A stretch of 64,000 nucleotides of DNA, taken from positions 2,712,001 through 2,776,000 of the forward strand of contig JASPKZ010004202.1 in assembly GCA_030220185.1 (NCBI GenBank), written 5' to 3'. The notes under the pieces are model-generated. The model saw nothing but the letters and a program-made list of their open reading frames with translations. It was not told where the DNA came from and searched no databases. Below, in pieces: positions 8,712-19,289 of this stretch. Positions within the stretch are counted from its first letter, which is position 1, and the number at the start of each line of letters is the position of its first letter. Source of the stretch: Diploptera punctata (taxonomy: Eukaryota; Arthropoda; Insecta; Blattodea; Blaberidae). The position numbers and the translations under genes were made by a program.

Positions 8712-10359
8712 GGAATGCAGGCTTTTACGGCTGGTAATCATAGTATTAAAGATTCCGGGCTATGTGGCCGTGGTCTATAACTGGCGTTTCTTCCAGACTT
8801 TTCTCCCTCAAGTGCGGAGGGCATCTTCAGTGGCGAGTGCTTCCAGCTGTTGTTTCCCTGTCGTAGACTCGACTGCAAATGAACGGCAGAAAGCTGGATG
8901 CTCTTATTTATACTAGTGCTACCTCGCGTGAGTCGCAGCTGATTGACTCGATGTCATCATACTGGCTTCTGATTGGTTCGGAACTCTCTCCTTGTTATTG
9001 GTAGGTTTTGACTGTCTATTGTCTAATGTGTGATACCAGGCTTTGGCTAGTTTTATTCCTTCATCTTTTCTATTGAAATTGTCCTTGTGTTTATAAATTT
9101 TTATGGCTGGTAATAGCAAATTTTTTCATGGAGAAATTCGAAGAGGAAGCATTAAAAACAGCTCCCAAGTTTCCTGAATATGGTTTAGCTATGTGGATGA
9201 CACGTTTGTAGTATGGAGACACGGTAACGAGGAATTAGAGCGATTCCTACAACATCTCAATGGCCGAAACAGTAAAATACAGTTCCCCATAGAAAAAGAA
9301 AATAATGGAAAACTCCCGTTCCTGGATATTCAGATAACAAGAAAAGACAACGGAGAAATTCAACATACAGTCCATAGAAAACCCACACACACGGACCGGT
9401 ATCTACACAAGAATTCTAATCACCACCCTAGACAAAAATAGGCGTCATAAAGACACTGTTTGACAGAGCGAAGAAGATATGCCAGCCACAATATCTTAAC
9501 CATGACAGCACCATCTTTTCAACTGTTTCAAGAAGAATGGATATACATCCAAAGAAATAAAACAATCAATAAATCCACGGAAACAACAACGCAAAATGGA
9601 TAATACATCAACAGTCAGCACAGCTTTCTTACTATATATACAACGGGTCACAGATCAGATCGGAAAAGTACTAAAAAAGCACAATATTAGAACCATTTAT
9701 AGACCTACAAGGAAAATAGAAAACTGCCTTCGCTCATCAAAGGATCCTCGACCACCACTCTCCACTTGCGGTGTATACCGGCTTCCGTGTTCTTGTGAAA
9801 ATCTTATATAGGAACCACAAAAAGAAGCATAGCCACCCGTTTGACTGAACATAGGAGAAACTGCAGACTATGAGAAATAGAAAAATCGGCCGTAGCAGAA
9901 CACGTTATTACCGAAAATGGACATCATATTCTCTACGATGAAACTTAAGTTTTAGCTACTACACCATATTATTTCCCAAGATTATACAGGGAGGCCGTAG
10001 AAATTTATAAACACAAGGACAATTTCAATAGAAAAGACGAAGGAATAAAACTAGCCAAAGCCTGGTGTCACACATTAGACAATAGACAGTCAAAACCTAC
10101 CAATAACAAGGAGAGAGTTCCGAACCAATCAGAAGCCAGTATGATGATGTCGAGCCAATCAGCTGCGACTCACGCGAGGCAGCACTCGTATAAATAAGAG
10201 CGTCCAGCTTTATGCCATTCATTTGCAATCGAGTCTACGACAGGGAAACAACACCTGGAAGCGCTCGCCACTGAAGATGCCCTCCGCAGTTGAGGGAGAA
10301 ACGTCTGGAAGAAACGCCAGTTATAGACCACGGCCACATAGCCCAGAATCTTTTAATAC
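8712..10359 (+). mobile_element. PLE-B2 Penelope-like element with RT and GIY-YIG remnants
   Basis: The most complete PLE in the window. An inverted 3' end (8,712-9,118) precedes the body. The body holds an RT C-terminal part: YVDD box near 9,193, FVVWRHGNEELERFLQHLN, LPFLDIQITRKDNGEI, HTVHRKPTHTDRYLH. Then come a Cys-containing GVYRLPCSCENLIYIGTTKR segment (GIY-YIG start, near 9,770-9,830) and EIYKHKDNFNRKDEGIKLAK. The right end (to 10,359) carries a hammerhead. Several frameshifts and stops inactivate it. TATAATAAACATTTGT at 8,696-8,711 and 10,360-10,375 is the target duplication. Confidence 0.85.
10267..10309 (+). ncRNA. minimal hammerhead ribozyme, PLE-B2
   Basis: Identical in layout to the motif at 1,713: stem I CCA/UGG, CUGAAGA, CCCUC/GAGGG, GAAACGUC. 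The inverted partner at about 8,800-8,845 reads GAAAAGUC and is damaged. Confidence 0.7.
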
Positions 10360-10696
10360 TATAATAAACATTTGTTTTCACCAATAGTTTTATTGCTGAG
10401 TATTTATTACTAAGAGTAAACAAAAACTTTCAGACAAGCAGTTGTTAGTGTTGAACTTTTTGTCAGTGAGTTATGTTCACTCTCTATATTTTGATGAATT
10501 CATAATACTGTATTGACTCAAAAATTAAGTACTCAATTAAAATTTCAAAGAAAAAATTGGGATAATGTCAATAAAAATATTTTTTTATAAGATCCTGAAC
10601 TCTCTGCAATACTAAACTAATTTCGAGCTAAGTTCCAGTTGTACTGTAAACAAACTTGCATAAGGTATTACTCCATCTGTTGGGGGAACCATGGTG

Positions 10697-11030
10697 CTAT
10701 GTAACGGAATCTTTCAACACAATTTTCACCCACTTAAAATATTGGATCGACTTGAAACTTTGTATACTTGTAAAGGACCAATGACAATACAATAATTTCA
10801 TAAATTTTTCCAAAATCCTGGCCAGAATCAGCAGAAAATAAAAAAAAAAGTGTTTGTGTAATTATGTAACGGAATCTTTCAACACGATTTTCACCCACTT
10901 AAAATCATTGGATCGACTTGAAACTTTTTATACTTGTAAAGAACCAATCACAATACAATAATTTCATAAATGTTTTCTAAAATCCTTGCCAGAATCATCA
11001 GAAAATCATAAAAATAAAAACCGGTATAAT
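10697..11030 (+). repeat. tandem pair of a ~165-bp repeat
   Basis: Two consecutive copies start ATGTAACGGAATCTTTCAAC (about 10,697 and 10,863) and share ATTGGATCGACTTGAAAC and CAATACAATAATTTCATAAA. No coding potential is seen. The surrounding 10,390-10,690 is AT-rich without recognisable features. Confidence 0.7.
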
Positions 11031-11061
11031 AGGTTGCGGACTTATCAACTTTTAGTCATCA

Positions 11062-11148
11062 TTATAAGAGCTCAGTTGGTAGAGCAGTAGACTGTAGTGG
11101 TATATAATTTCAGTAATCCATAGGTTGCTGGTTCAAATCCAGAGGATT
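11062..11148 (+). pseudogene. tRNA-Tyr(GTA)-like pseudogene with intron
   Basis: AGAGCTCAGTTGGTAGAGCA (D-arm), GACTGTAG with anticodon GTA at 11,094-11,096, then an 18-nt insertion at the normal intron position, and GGTTGCTGGTTCAAATCCAG (T-arm). Animal tRNA-Tyr genes do carry an intron there. The acceptor ends do not pair and the anticodon stem is imperfect, so it is probably dead. Confidence 0.6.
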
Positions 11149-11296
11149 TTTTTTAGAAGAGTATTACTTTTAGCTCATACTACAATAGTATCGAATTTAA
11201 GAATATTTTCATTTTTATCTCATCATCATCATCATGAACAAATTTGTTTTAGGCCATGTGGCCTATTCTGTAAAATATTAAAACTAAAAAATAAAT

Positions 11297-11698
11297 AATA
11301 GTTTAAAAAACTAAAACAACACACTTTATTAGAAAACGAAACTAAAAAATAATTTTAATTTCCAACATGCTTGGGATAAAATTAAAGTGGTCAACAAAAA
11401 AATCATCTCCAACACATTTAGAATTGAACTGTAGTTATCTACAAAACAAATAATAATTTTTACCATCAAAAGCGTGGGGTGCTTTTTATGGTTTTTACAT
11501 TTTCCTCTTAGAGACTTTACTTTTACCAATATCTGTTTATTATCAAATATATTAATTGATATAGAGCACTTTTGATGGTACACTTTTTTTGTTCACCACT
11601 TTCATTTTATCCCAAGTGTGTTGGAAATTAAAATTATTTTTCATTTTTTAGTTTGGTTTTCTAATAAAGCGTGTTGTTTTAGTTTTTTTAAACTATTA
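11297..11698. mobile_element. MITE with ~100-bp terminal inverted repeats
   Basis: Starts TAGTTTAAAAAACTAAAACA and ends with its reverse complement. The arms also share TTAATTTCCAACA-GCTTGGG and TTGTTCACCACTTT-like blocks. There is no transposase. Confidence 0.7.
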
Positions 11699-12205
11699 TG
11701 TATTTCATCTATAATGGTAAGGTAATTCCTATGAATTCTTATTTGTTCTCAGGCATTATTAGGTAGCATGGTACCTAACTATGGAGTAAGGAGCCTAGGT
11801 TTGATTCTGGGCTGTGAACGGGTAGATCTTTTATTTAGCTTTTTGTACAGAGTGAAAAATGTGTCATATTTGAGTTAATACAGTATCATGCCTGCCTTTG
11901 TTTTTTTTTTTGAGTGCAATATTTCACCGCCTTTAAACAGAGTATCTGAAACCCCTTGGGCCAAAATAATCTAGATGACAGAGGAGTAAAATTGAATATT
12001 TTGAAGTAGGGAACTAGTAATCAGAAATTATGATTTCAGTTTTCATGTAATTTTTTTAATAAAAGAATTGCTTTTGTAAGCTGCTTAATTTTTGTATCTG
12101 TATTCAATTTCATATCAATGATTTTAAAGCATTTTTCTAGCACCACCGAATGTGAATTTAACAGGCAGATTGATTGTTATGAAAATTGAAACATTACAAA
12201 AGTGG
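11699..12205. other. AT-rich intron, no gene
   Basis: I see only one degenerate tRNA-like stretch (11,755-11,810, CCTAGGTTTGATTCTGGGC) and homopolymer runs. Confidence 0.5.
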
Positions 12206-12300
12206 AAGTAACACTATGAGGAGTTAGATATGCACGACTCACCTCATATTTGTAGTAATAGGAGGTGAGTCGTGCATATCTAACTCCTATTATTTATTAC
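12205..12300. repeat. short palindromic PLE terminus
   Basis: GAGTTAGATATGCACGACTC, ACCTCATA, then the inverted copy; ACACTATGAGG lies just outside. Only the terminal hairpin of a fold-back PLE remains. Confidence 0.6.
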
Positions 12301-12414
12301 AAAAGTTCTTAATTTTTTTCTGTTCAAGATGTCAGGATTTTGAGTATCACAAATACTCAATTTAAACTCTCCTTAATGTTTTAACCGAGCAGTTGAATAT
12401 AGAAACAAAGTCTG

Positions 12415-12770
12415 AACTAAGACCATTGTTTATTAATATAATAAATTTTTGAACTTTTACATTATGGGGTTTTCTCAATAAGAATCAAATGAATCGTGAA
12501 TTCTTCTTACCTCATACACAGAACTGCAGTATTGGGAATACATCATTCCCATCGTCAGCTGTTTTCACGACTATCAATTTTTTTATTATGCCGGTAATTT
12601 TCTAAACTGCCATCTGGTGTACTTTTGAAGAACTTTGTAATCAAACTTGGTTCGTCTGGAACTTCAAAGTTCATGGTTCTAGTATGGTTTTTTTGAATGT
12701 ACATCTTTTCCCAAACTGTTAATTCCATCTATCTAAACCTTTGGAAATATGTTCTCCACTCAATATTAAT
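12415..12770 (-). mobile_element. PLE-F single arm
   Basis: Minus-strand PLE-F end: TIR-like ATTATGGGGTTTT, CTTACCTCATAC, the variant hammerhead-like motif (12,518-12,575), then the ORF tail with AGTACACCAGATGGCAGTT and MNFEVPDEPSLI-type codons. Confidence 0.65.
12518..12575 (-). ncRNA. hammerhead-like motif, PLE-F
   Basis: Stem I ACAG/CUGU, core CUGACGA, a perfect stem II GGGAAU/AUUCCC, then AAUA (not GAAA), palindromic ACUGCAGU, and U at the cleavage position. Confidence 0.45.
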
Positions 12771-12884
12771 TTGTATTTTAATAATTCAGATTTTATTTCT
12801 ACATTTGGCCGAAGAGTTTTCAGATACTATAAATATAAGAATTAAATTAATATTTTTATTACCTCACCTCATATCCTTTTTCTT

Positions 12885-12928
12885 CTATACTGCAGTTTCA
12901 GAGCTTATCTCCATCATCAGTAGCCTCT
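12885..12928 (-). ncRNA. hammerhead ribozyme, PLE-A2 left arm
   Basis: Stem I CUA/UAG, CUGAUGA, U, stem II GGAG/CUCU, GAAA, palindromic ACUGCAGU stem III and A at the cleavage position. One wobble in stem II. Confidence 0.6.
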
Positions 12929-13352
12929 GGTTGACCGGTGTTATGTCGTTTCTTGGCAGTTTTCTTCTTACTTCTATCAGTGGACCGATGAACCTCTGGA
13001 TCAGGTCAAAATTTTTGGGAGTTTCGAAATTCATGAGTTTATCTTTCTTGTTTTTTTGGATGTGGATTTTTTCCCAGACTGTGAGTTCTTTTTGTTTATC
13101 TGTGTGTTTGATTTGGCTAGCTTCTGTATCGATTAAATGGTTTTCAGACCAAGCATGGGCTGCTACAGCTGACTTGATTAAATAAATTCACTTACCATCC
13201 TTTAAAACACCACAAGTTCCAGAAAATTTTCAATAAGTTTAACATTCGATTGGCCCCAAAGAATGAATATAGCCTAAACAAGATAATTAAAACCAACAAA
13301 AAATTAAAAAATTGGAAAAGAATACAAATCAGGAATATATCAGATCAAATGT

Positions 13353-13568
13353 ATGGATTGCAACAAAATCTATATAGGAAAAACAAAAAGAAATTTAAAA
13401 ACCAGATTGAAAGAACGCCTTAGAAATGTAAAAAAGGGTGAAGTGGACAAGTCAGCTGTAGCATCCCATGCTTGGTCTGAAAAGCATTTAATCGATACAG
13501 AAGCTAGCCTAATCAAACACACAGATAAACAAAAAGAACTCACAGTCTGGGAAAAAATCCACATCTAA
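13353..13568 (+). pseudogene. PLE GIY-YIG endonuclease fragment
   Basis: 71 codons: a zinc-like MDCNK, the IYIGKTKRNLKTRLKERLRN core (GIY-YIG second half with its conserved Arg), then KGEVDKSAVASH and KELTVWEKIHI. In Penelope elements this domain nicks target DNA. The first half with the GIY triplet is degraded upstream, so the protein is incomplete. Confidence 0.75.
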
Positions 13569-13701
13569 AAAAAAACAAGAAAGATAAACTCATGAATTTC
13601 GAAACTCCCGCAAATTTTGACCTGATCCAGAGGTTCATTGGTCCACTGATAGAAGGAAGAAGAAAACCGCCAAGAAACGACATAACACCGGTCGACCAGA
13701 G

Positions 13702-13744
13702 GCTACTGATGATGGAGGTAAGCTCCGAAACTGCAGTATAGAAG
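13702..13744 (+). ncRNA. hammerhead ribozyme, PLE-A2 right arm
   Basis: CUA, CUGAUGA, bulged U, stem II GGAG/CUCC with loop GUAAG, GAAA, palindromic ACUGCAGU, A17, then UAG closing stem I. The core is canonical throughout. Confidence 0.7.
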
Positions 13745-13829
13745 AAAAAGGATATGAGGTGAGGTAATAAAAACATTAATTTAATTCTTAAATTAAACCT
13801 CATAGTGTTCTTTCTCTGTGAAAGTTAAA

Positions 13830-14390
13830 CTATAAATATGTGTAAGTGTGGCTCATAGTTGCTTTATTTTACTTTTCACATTTTGATGCAGATTTTATAA
13901 ACTTTTAATTACATTCATAGTGGATTTTCAAATTGGTATAGCAAGCTTCTGTTTGTTTTCAGCAATGTGTTTTGCAATATATATCTTTTTTTTACATTCA
14001 TTTATCCTCAGAATATAGGCTAATGGATAATAACAAAAAAATTAAAAATTAAAAAAAAGTTCTATTAATAAAATTCCATTCAAGTGAATAGTCATAATGT
14101 AAAATATTAAACTTGATTAATACTTTAGCAGGTGTCGTCATTCTCAACTAGGCTAAAATTTTTAAAACTGTAGGCTTTTCAGAAACCGGCTTCTATCTTC
14201 AGCTCAAAGGTGTGCGCTACTGTAGAAATTTGTTCAATTCTAGATGCTTAAGATGTGAAGATATGCAATGCACATCTTCAGTTCAGTTTGTCGTGATCTG
14301 AAAATAATACAATGCTTTCATCTTAATTGTTAGAATTTGCAGCTGAAAAAATTGTTTTATTAAAAATATCATTGAATAGAAGTATGACAA
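13830..14390. other. AT-rich intron, no gene
   Basis: No ORF, RNA or repeat recognised apart from poly(A/T) runs. Confidence 0.5.
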
Positions 14391-17365
14391 ATTAACAGGA
14401 AAGTCTTTAAATATGAATTGCATTAATTATTACCTAGTTGTATATTTTGACTCAACTCATATTTCTTGATTTTTTATATGTATTAGTTCCTTCGCTTCTG
14501 TGCGACATTCTCGGTGCATTACAACTGTTGCCTTGTGGTTGTCCTTCCTGCAAGTTGATTTCTGCTCCCTCTGTTGGCTAACCGATGTACTTCCAAATCA
14601 TTTTTTTTTCTCTTTACCGGGAATTTCAAAATTCATAGTTTTATTTTTATTCTTGCAAATGTAAATTTTCTCCCAAATTGTGAGTTCCTTAGATTTTTCT
14701 CTTTTAATAATTTTGCCTTAGTTTCAACAATTGTGAGTTCCTTAGATTTTTTTGTTTTAATAATTTTGCCTTAGTTTCAACAATTGTGAGTTCCTTAGAT
14801 TTTTCTGTTTTAATAATTTTGCCTTAGTTTCAACAATTGTGAGTTCCTTAGATTTTTTTGTTTTAATAATTTTGCCTTAGTTTCAACAATTGTGAGTTCC
14901 TTAGATTTTTTGTTTTAATAATTTTGCCTTAGTTTCAACAATTGTGAGTTCCTTAGATTTTTCTGTTTTAATAATTTGCCTTAGTTTCAACAATTGTGAG
15001 TTCCTAGATTTTTTGTTTTAATAATTTTGCCTTAGTTTCAACAATTGTGAGTTCCTTAGATTTTTCTGTTTTAATAATTTTGCCTTAGTTTCAACAATTG
15101 TGAGTTCCTTAGATTTTTTTGTTTTAATAATTTTGCCTTAGTTTCAACAATTGTGAGTTCCTTAGATTTTTTTGTTTTAATAATTTTGCCTTAGTTTCAA
15201 CAATTGTGAGTTCCTTAGATTTTTCTGTTTTAATAATTTTGCCTTAGTTTCAACAATTGTGAGTTCCTTAGATTTTTTGTTTTAATAATTTTGCCTTAGT
15301 TTCAACAATTGTGAGTCCTTAGATTTTTTTGTTTTAATAATTTTGCCTTAGTTTCAACAATTGTGAGTTCCTTAGATTTTTTGTTTTAATAATTTGCCTT
15401 AGTTTCAACAATTGTGAGTTCCTTAGATTTTTCTGTTTTAATAATTTTGCCTTAGTTTCAACAATTGTGAGTTCCTTAGATTTTTTTGTTTTAATAATTT
15501 TGCCTTAGTTTCAACAATTGTGAGTTCCTTAGATTTTTTTGTTTTAATAATTTTGCCTTAGTTTCAACAATTGTGAGTTCCTTAGATTTTTTTGTTTTAA
15601 TAATTTTGCCTTAGTTTCAACAATTGTGAGTTCCTTAGATTTTTTGTTTTAATAATTTTGCCTTAGTTTCAACAATTGTGAGTTCCTTAGATTTTTTTGT
15701 TTTAATAATTTTGCCTTAGTTTCAACAATTGTGAGTTCCTTAGATTTTTCTGTTTTAATAATTTTGCCTTAGTTTCAACAATTGTGAGTTCCTTAGATTT
15801 TTTGTTTCAATAATTTTGCCTTAGTTTCAACAATTGTGAGTTCCTTAGATTTTTTTGTTTTAATAATTTTGCCTTAGTTTCAACAATTGTGAGTTCCTTA
15901 GATTTTTTTGTTTTAATAATTTTGCCTTAGTTTCAACAATTGCGAGTTCCTTAGATTTTTTTGTTTTAATAATTTTGCCTTAGTTTCAACAATTGTGAGT
16001 TCCTTAGATTTTTTTGTTTTAATAATTTTGCCTTAGTTTCAACAATTGTGAGTTCCTTAGATTTTTTTGTTTTAATAATTTTGCCTTAGTTTCAACAATT
16101 GTGAGTTCCTTAGATTTTTTGTTTCAATAATTTTGCCTTAGTTTCAACAATTGTGAGTTCCTTAGATTTTTTGTTTTAATAATTTTGCCTTAGTTTCAAC
16201 AATTGTGAGTTCCTTAGATTTTTTTGTTTTAATAATTTTGCCTTAGTTTCAACAATTGTGAGTTCCTTAGATTTTTTGTTTCAATAATTTTGCCTTAGTT
16301 TCAACAATTGTGAGTTCCTTAGATTTTTTGTTTCAATAATTTTGCCTTAGTTTCAACAATTGTGAGTTCCTTAGATTTTTTTGTTTTAATAATTTTGCCT
16401 TAGTTTCAACAATTGTGAGTTCCTTAGATTTTTCTGTTTTAATAATTTTGCCTTAGTTTCAACAATTGTGAGTTCCTTAGATTTTTTGTTTCAATAATTT
16501 TGCCTTAGTTTCAACAATTGTGAGTTCCTTAGATTTTTCTGTTTTAATAATTTTGCCTTAGTTTCAACAATTGTGAGTTCCTTAGATTTTTTGTTTCAAT
16601 AATTTTGCCTTAGTTTCAACAATTGTGAGTTCCTTAGATTTTTTTGTTTTAATAATTTTGCCTTAGTTTCAACAATTGTGAGTTCCTTAGATTTTTCTGT
16701 TTTAATAATTTTGCCTTAGTTTCAACAATTGTGAGTTCCTTAGATTCTTTGTTCAATAATTTTGCCTTAGTTTCAACAATTGTGAGTTCCTTAGATTTTT
16801 TTGTTTTAATAATTTTGCCTTAGTTTCAACAATTGTGAGTTCCTTAGATTTTTCTGTTTTAATAATTTTGCCTTAGTTTTAACAATTGTGAGTTCCTTAG
16901 ATTTTTTTGTTTTAATAATTTTGCCTTAGTTTCAACAATTGTGAGTTCCTTAGATTTTTCTGTTTTAATAATTTTGCCTTAGTTTCAACAATTTGTAATA
17001 TTGCCTTAATTTCAACAATTTGAAACTAAGGCAAAATTACTAAATCGAAAAATCTAAGGAACTCATAATTTGGGAGAAAATTTTCATCTGCAAGAATAAA
17101 AAGAAAACCAGGAATTTTGAAATTTCTCGTAAAAGAGAGAAAAAAAAGTTGATTTGGAAGTACATTGGTTAGCCAACAGAGGGAGCAGAAATTAACTTAC
17201 AGGAAGGACAACTGCAAGGCAATGGTTGTAATGCACCAAGAATGTTGCACAGAAGCAAAGAAACTAATATGCATAAAAATAAAGAAATATGAGGTGAGTC
17301 GAAACATACAACTCAGTAATAATTAGAAGAAACTTCATATTGTTATTTCCTACTTATATTCAATG
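14390..17365. mobile_element. PLE-D fold-back enclosing a minisatellite
   Basis: The left arm (14,455-14,700) and right arm (17,025-17,300) are inverted copies: CTCATATTTCTTGATT ... AAATATGAGGTGAG, CTCCCTCTGTTGGCTAACC ... GGTTAGCCAACAGAGGGAG. They encode the usual PLE tail (KNLRNSXFGRKFSSARIKRK, NFEIS). The loop between them consists of a 53-bp tandem array. The right end is AACTTCATATTGTTATTTCC. Confidence 0.8.
14677..17010 (+). repeat. 53-bp minisatellite, about 43 copies
   Basis: The unit reads TTTCAACAATTGTGAGTTCC, then TTAGATTTTT and (C/T)TGTTTTAATAATTTTGCCTTAG, 52-54 bp by copy. Variants are mostly length changes in the T run, ATTTTTTTG versus ATTTTTCTG, and TTTTAAT versus TTTCAAT. Its reverse complement matches PLE ORF codons around KAKLLKQ-NLRNS, so the unit derives from the element's own coding sequence. 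Confidence 0.95.
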
Positions 17366-17392
17366 AATTGCATTGTTCTGTTTGTGTTGCAG

Positions 17393-17570
17393 ATTACATA
17401 CCTAATCGGTTGAAGCCATATTCTGGGACAGTTGAGCTAGCACTTTGGCTAGAAAGAAATCTAGAGCCTGTAAAAAAGATGCCAAGATATCTTATACCAA
17501 GTTATTTTGATGTGGTAGTAACAGGAACATATCTTATATTACTAAAGCAAGTTTGGGCGTTGATGTCAGA
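17393..17570 (+). CDS. AGL: AGL exon
   Basis: 178 nt, from GTTGCAG to GA|GTAAGT. It encodes DYIPNRLKPYSGTVELALWL through KKMPRYLIPSYFDVVVTGTY to VWALMSE. PRYLIPSYFD is a strongly conserved AGL block. Confidence 0.95.
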
Positions 17571-17678
17571 GTAAGTTTATCATAAATTGTAAGTTATTTT
17601 ATTAGTTAATGATTGATATAATTTAATGTGAAATCAGTTGAAATAAGAGTGACATTTCTTAAATATGTTTGGTTTCAG

Positions 17679-17857
17679 TGTTGTGAAGGGTGGCTCTACT
17701 TTTCTAAGAGCTTTAGCTCTGGGTTCTGTTCAGTGTGGAGCTGTAATTCCTTCAGCTCCTCTTCCGGTTCTGTCTCCTTTCTTGGCTCCACCAACACCTC
17801 CGTACAGAACTAATGACAAGGGAGTGCCAGAACAGAGCTGTGTCACTTTATCTGCAG
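17679..17857 (+). CDS. AGL: AGL exon
   Basis: 179 nt, from TTTCAG to GCAG|GTATGA, 108 bp after the previous exon. It encodes VVKGGSTFLRALALGSVQCG through SCVTLSAG, matching the family's NGSTFVKHLSLGSVQ and C-VSLAAG motifs. Confidence 0.95.
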
Positions 17858-17944
17858 GTATGAATTTATAGCATATGAGAGGAGAATGTTTATATTCAAT
17901 ATATAATTTTAAATATTAAATTTATCTTAAGAAGAATAGATAGA

Positions 17945-18155
17945 TAGATCATCAGTTGATTAATGTCTTTGACATCGTCCGATTCCTAATAGCTAATTTT
18001 GTCGGTCCATCCAATCTCCTGGTTGTAGATGTTTCTCCTTCATATATAAACATATTCCCTGACTCCAGGAGGTTTTAGGTCTTCCTCTGCTTCATCTTCC
18101 CTCAGGTTTCCATTCCAAAACAGATTTTGGTAGTCGATCCTCTTCCATTCGCTGA
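17945..18155 (-). pseudogene. non-LTR retrotransposon fragment
   Basis: Minus-strand reading gives RIDYQNLFWNGNLREDEAEE, DLKPPGVREYVYI and IYNQEIGWTDKIS, typical of the post-RT region of LINEs. The frame is broken. Confidence 0.5.
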
Positions 18156-18174
18156 AAAAAAAAAGTTTCGTTAT

Positions 18175-18660
18175 TCTTAAGAAGAATATATAACTAATAA
18201 AATAGCAAAATTCCAGGGAATATGTGGTATGATAAAACGATCACTAAGTAACAAAACAACAAGAGAGACCCAATTGAAATTTTTTTAAATGTTGGCAGTA
18301 CCGGTACTGCTCTATGGTTCAGAATCCTGGATACATAAAAAACAAGATCTAAGTAGGATAACGACGGCAGAAATGAAATTTTTGAGATCTGTTAAAGGGT
18401 GCACTAAGGAAGACAGAATCAAGAACACAGAAATAAGACAGGAACTTGAAATATTTGCAATAACTGATAAAATAGATACATATAGACAAAAATGGAAGCA
18501 ACACATAGACAGAATGAATGAAGATAGATATCCAAAACAAATAACAAAATACAAACCTAAAGGCACCCGAGATTTGGGCAGACCTAGAATGAGATGGGCT
18601 GAGGTCAGAACGGGTCAACAGACCTAATCCATGAATGCAGATAATGATGATGATCTTAAG
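18175..18660 (+). pseudogene. non-LTR retrotransposon RT tail
   Basis: MLAVPVLLYGSESWIHKKQD, MKFLRSVKGCTKEDRIKNTE, WKQHIDRMNEDRYPKQI and LGRPRMRW in one 112-codon frame (18,289-18,627), then a GATGATGAT tail. This is the C-terminal end of a jockey/RTE-like LINE, 5'-truncated. Confidence 0.8.
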
Positions 18661-18905
18661 AAGAATCAAATGAATTGTGAATTCGTCTTATTTCATATAT
18701 CTATGTTTCTTTAAACACAGCACCGCAGTATCGGAGAACCATCGTTCCCATCCTCAGCTGTTTTTACGACTGTCAATTTTTTCTCTTGCCTGTAATTATC
18801 CAAACTGCCATCTGGTGTACTTTTGAAGAAGTAATTATCCAAACTGCCATCTGGTGTACTTTTGAAGAACTTTGTAATCAAGCTTGGTTTGTCTGGAATT
18901 ATATT
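18655..18905 (-). mobile_element. PLE-F single arm
   Basis: TTAAGAAGAATCAAATGAAT terminus, the variant hammerhead-like motif on the minus strand (18,718-18,775), then the ORF tail. The segment AATTATCCAAACTGCCATC-TGGTGTACTTTTGAAGAA is duplicated in tandem (18,790-18,870). Confidence 0.65.
18718..18775 (-). ncRNA. hammerhead-like motif, PLE-F
   Basis: Stem I ACAG/CUGU, CUGAGGA, stem II GG-GAAC/GUUC-UCC, GAUA, ACUGCGGU, G. Compare stem II at 12,518: the bases differ but the pairing is kept. Confidence 0.45.
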
Positions 18906-19041
18906 AAATTAAATTTATCGCTTCTCATTGAATGACATTTTGTTTGAAGAGAAAAATATACTCTTTCATAAATTAATTATGGGAAATAACATGAGTTTTT
19001 CAAGTTAATAACTAATAGAGTTCCATGCTTGAAGATAAAAA

Positions 19042-19250
19042 TATATAGCCGAGTGGTTAAGGCAGTATGCTTTGGTGTAGAGCTATGGGACTTGTGCTTG
19101 TTCGGATCTCCATGGGGGAAGAAATTTTCTTATGGAATTTGAGCCAGTATGAGACCGGTGTCCACCCAGCATCATGAGGCATTTGGGGAGCTACAATTGG
19201 ACATAGTCACAAAATCAGTGAATGTTGGGTTGCGTAAATGTAATTAATTG
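19042..19250 (+). mobile_element. SINE-D (tRNA-Leu/Ser-like head)
   Basis: AGCCGAGTGGTTAAGGCAGT resembles the D-arm of a class II tRNA; CTTGTTCGGATCTCC is a decayed box B. The body includes TCTTATGGAATTTGAGCCAG, and a relative with the same order lies inverted at 24,093-24,212. Confidence 0.6.
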
Positions 19251-19289
19251 AGTCATAAATCATTAAATTACTATCGATTTATATATTAA

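Larger units (their letters stand above)
12835..13825. mobile_element. PLE-A2 fold-back with GIY-YIG endonuclease
   Basis: The left arm (minus, to about 13,175) and right arm (plus, from about 13,190) are inverted copies. The right arm keeps the GIY-YIG core: CMDCNKIYIGKTKRNLKTRL, NVKKGEVDKSAVASHAWSEK, ASLIKHTDKQKELTVWEKIH, with a stop after that in the intervening A-rich run. The ends share ACCTCACCTCATATCC, and the right end reads AACCTCATAGTGTTCTTTC. Hammerheads lie in both arms. Confidence 0.8.

Noticed and set aside
14677..17010. CRISPR-like array of regular repeats
   Set aside because: The units abut one another with no unique spacers and derive from the flanking PLE; it is a minisatellite in a eukaryotic intron.
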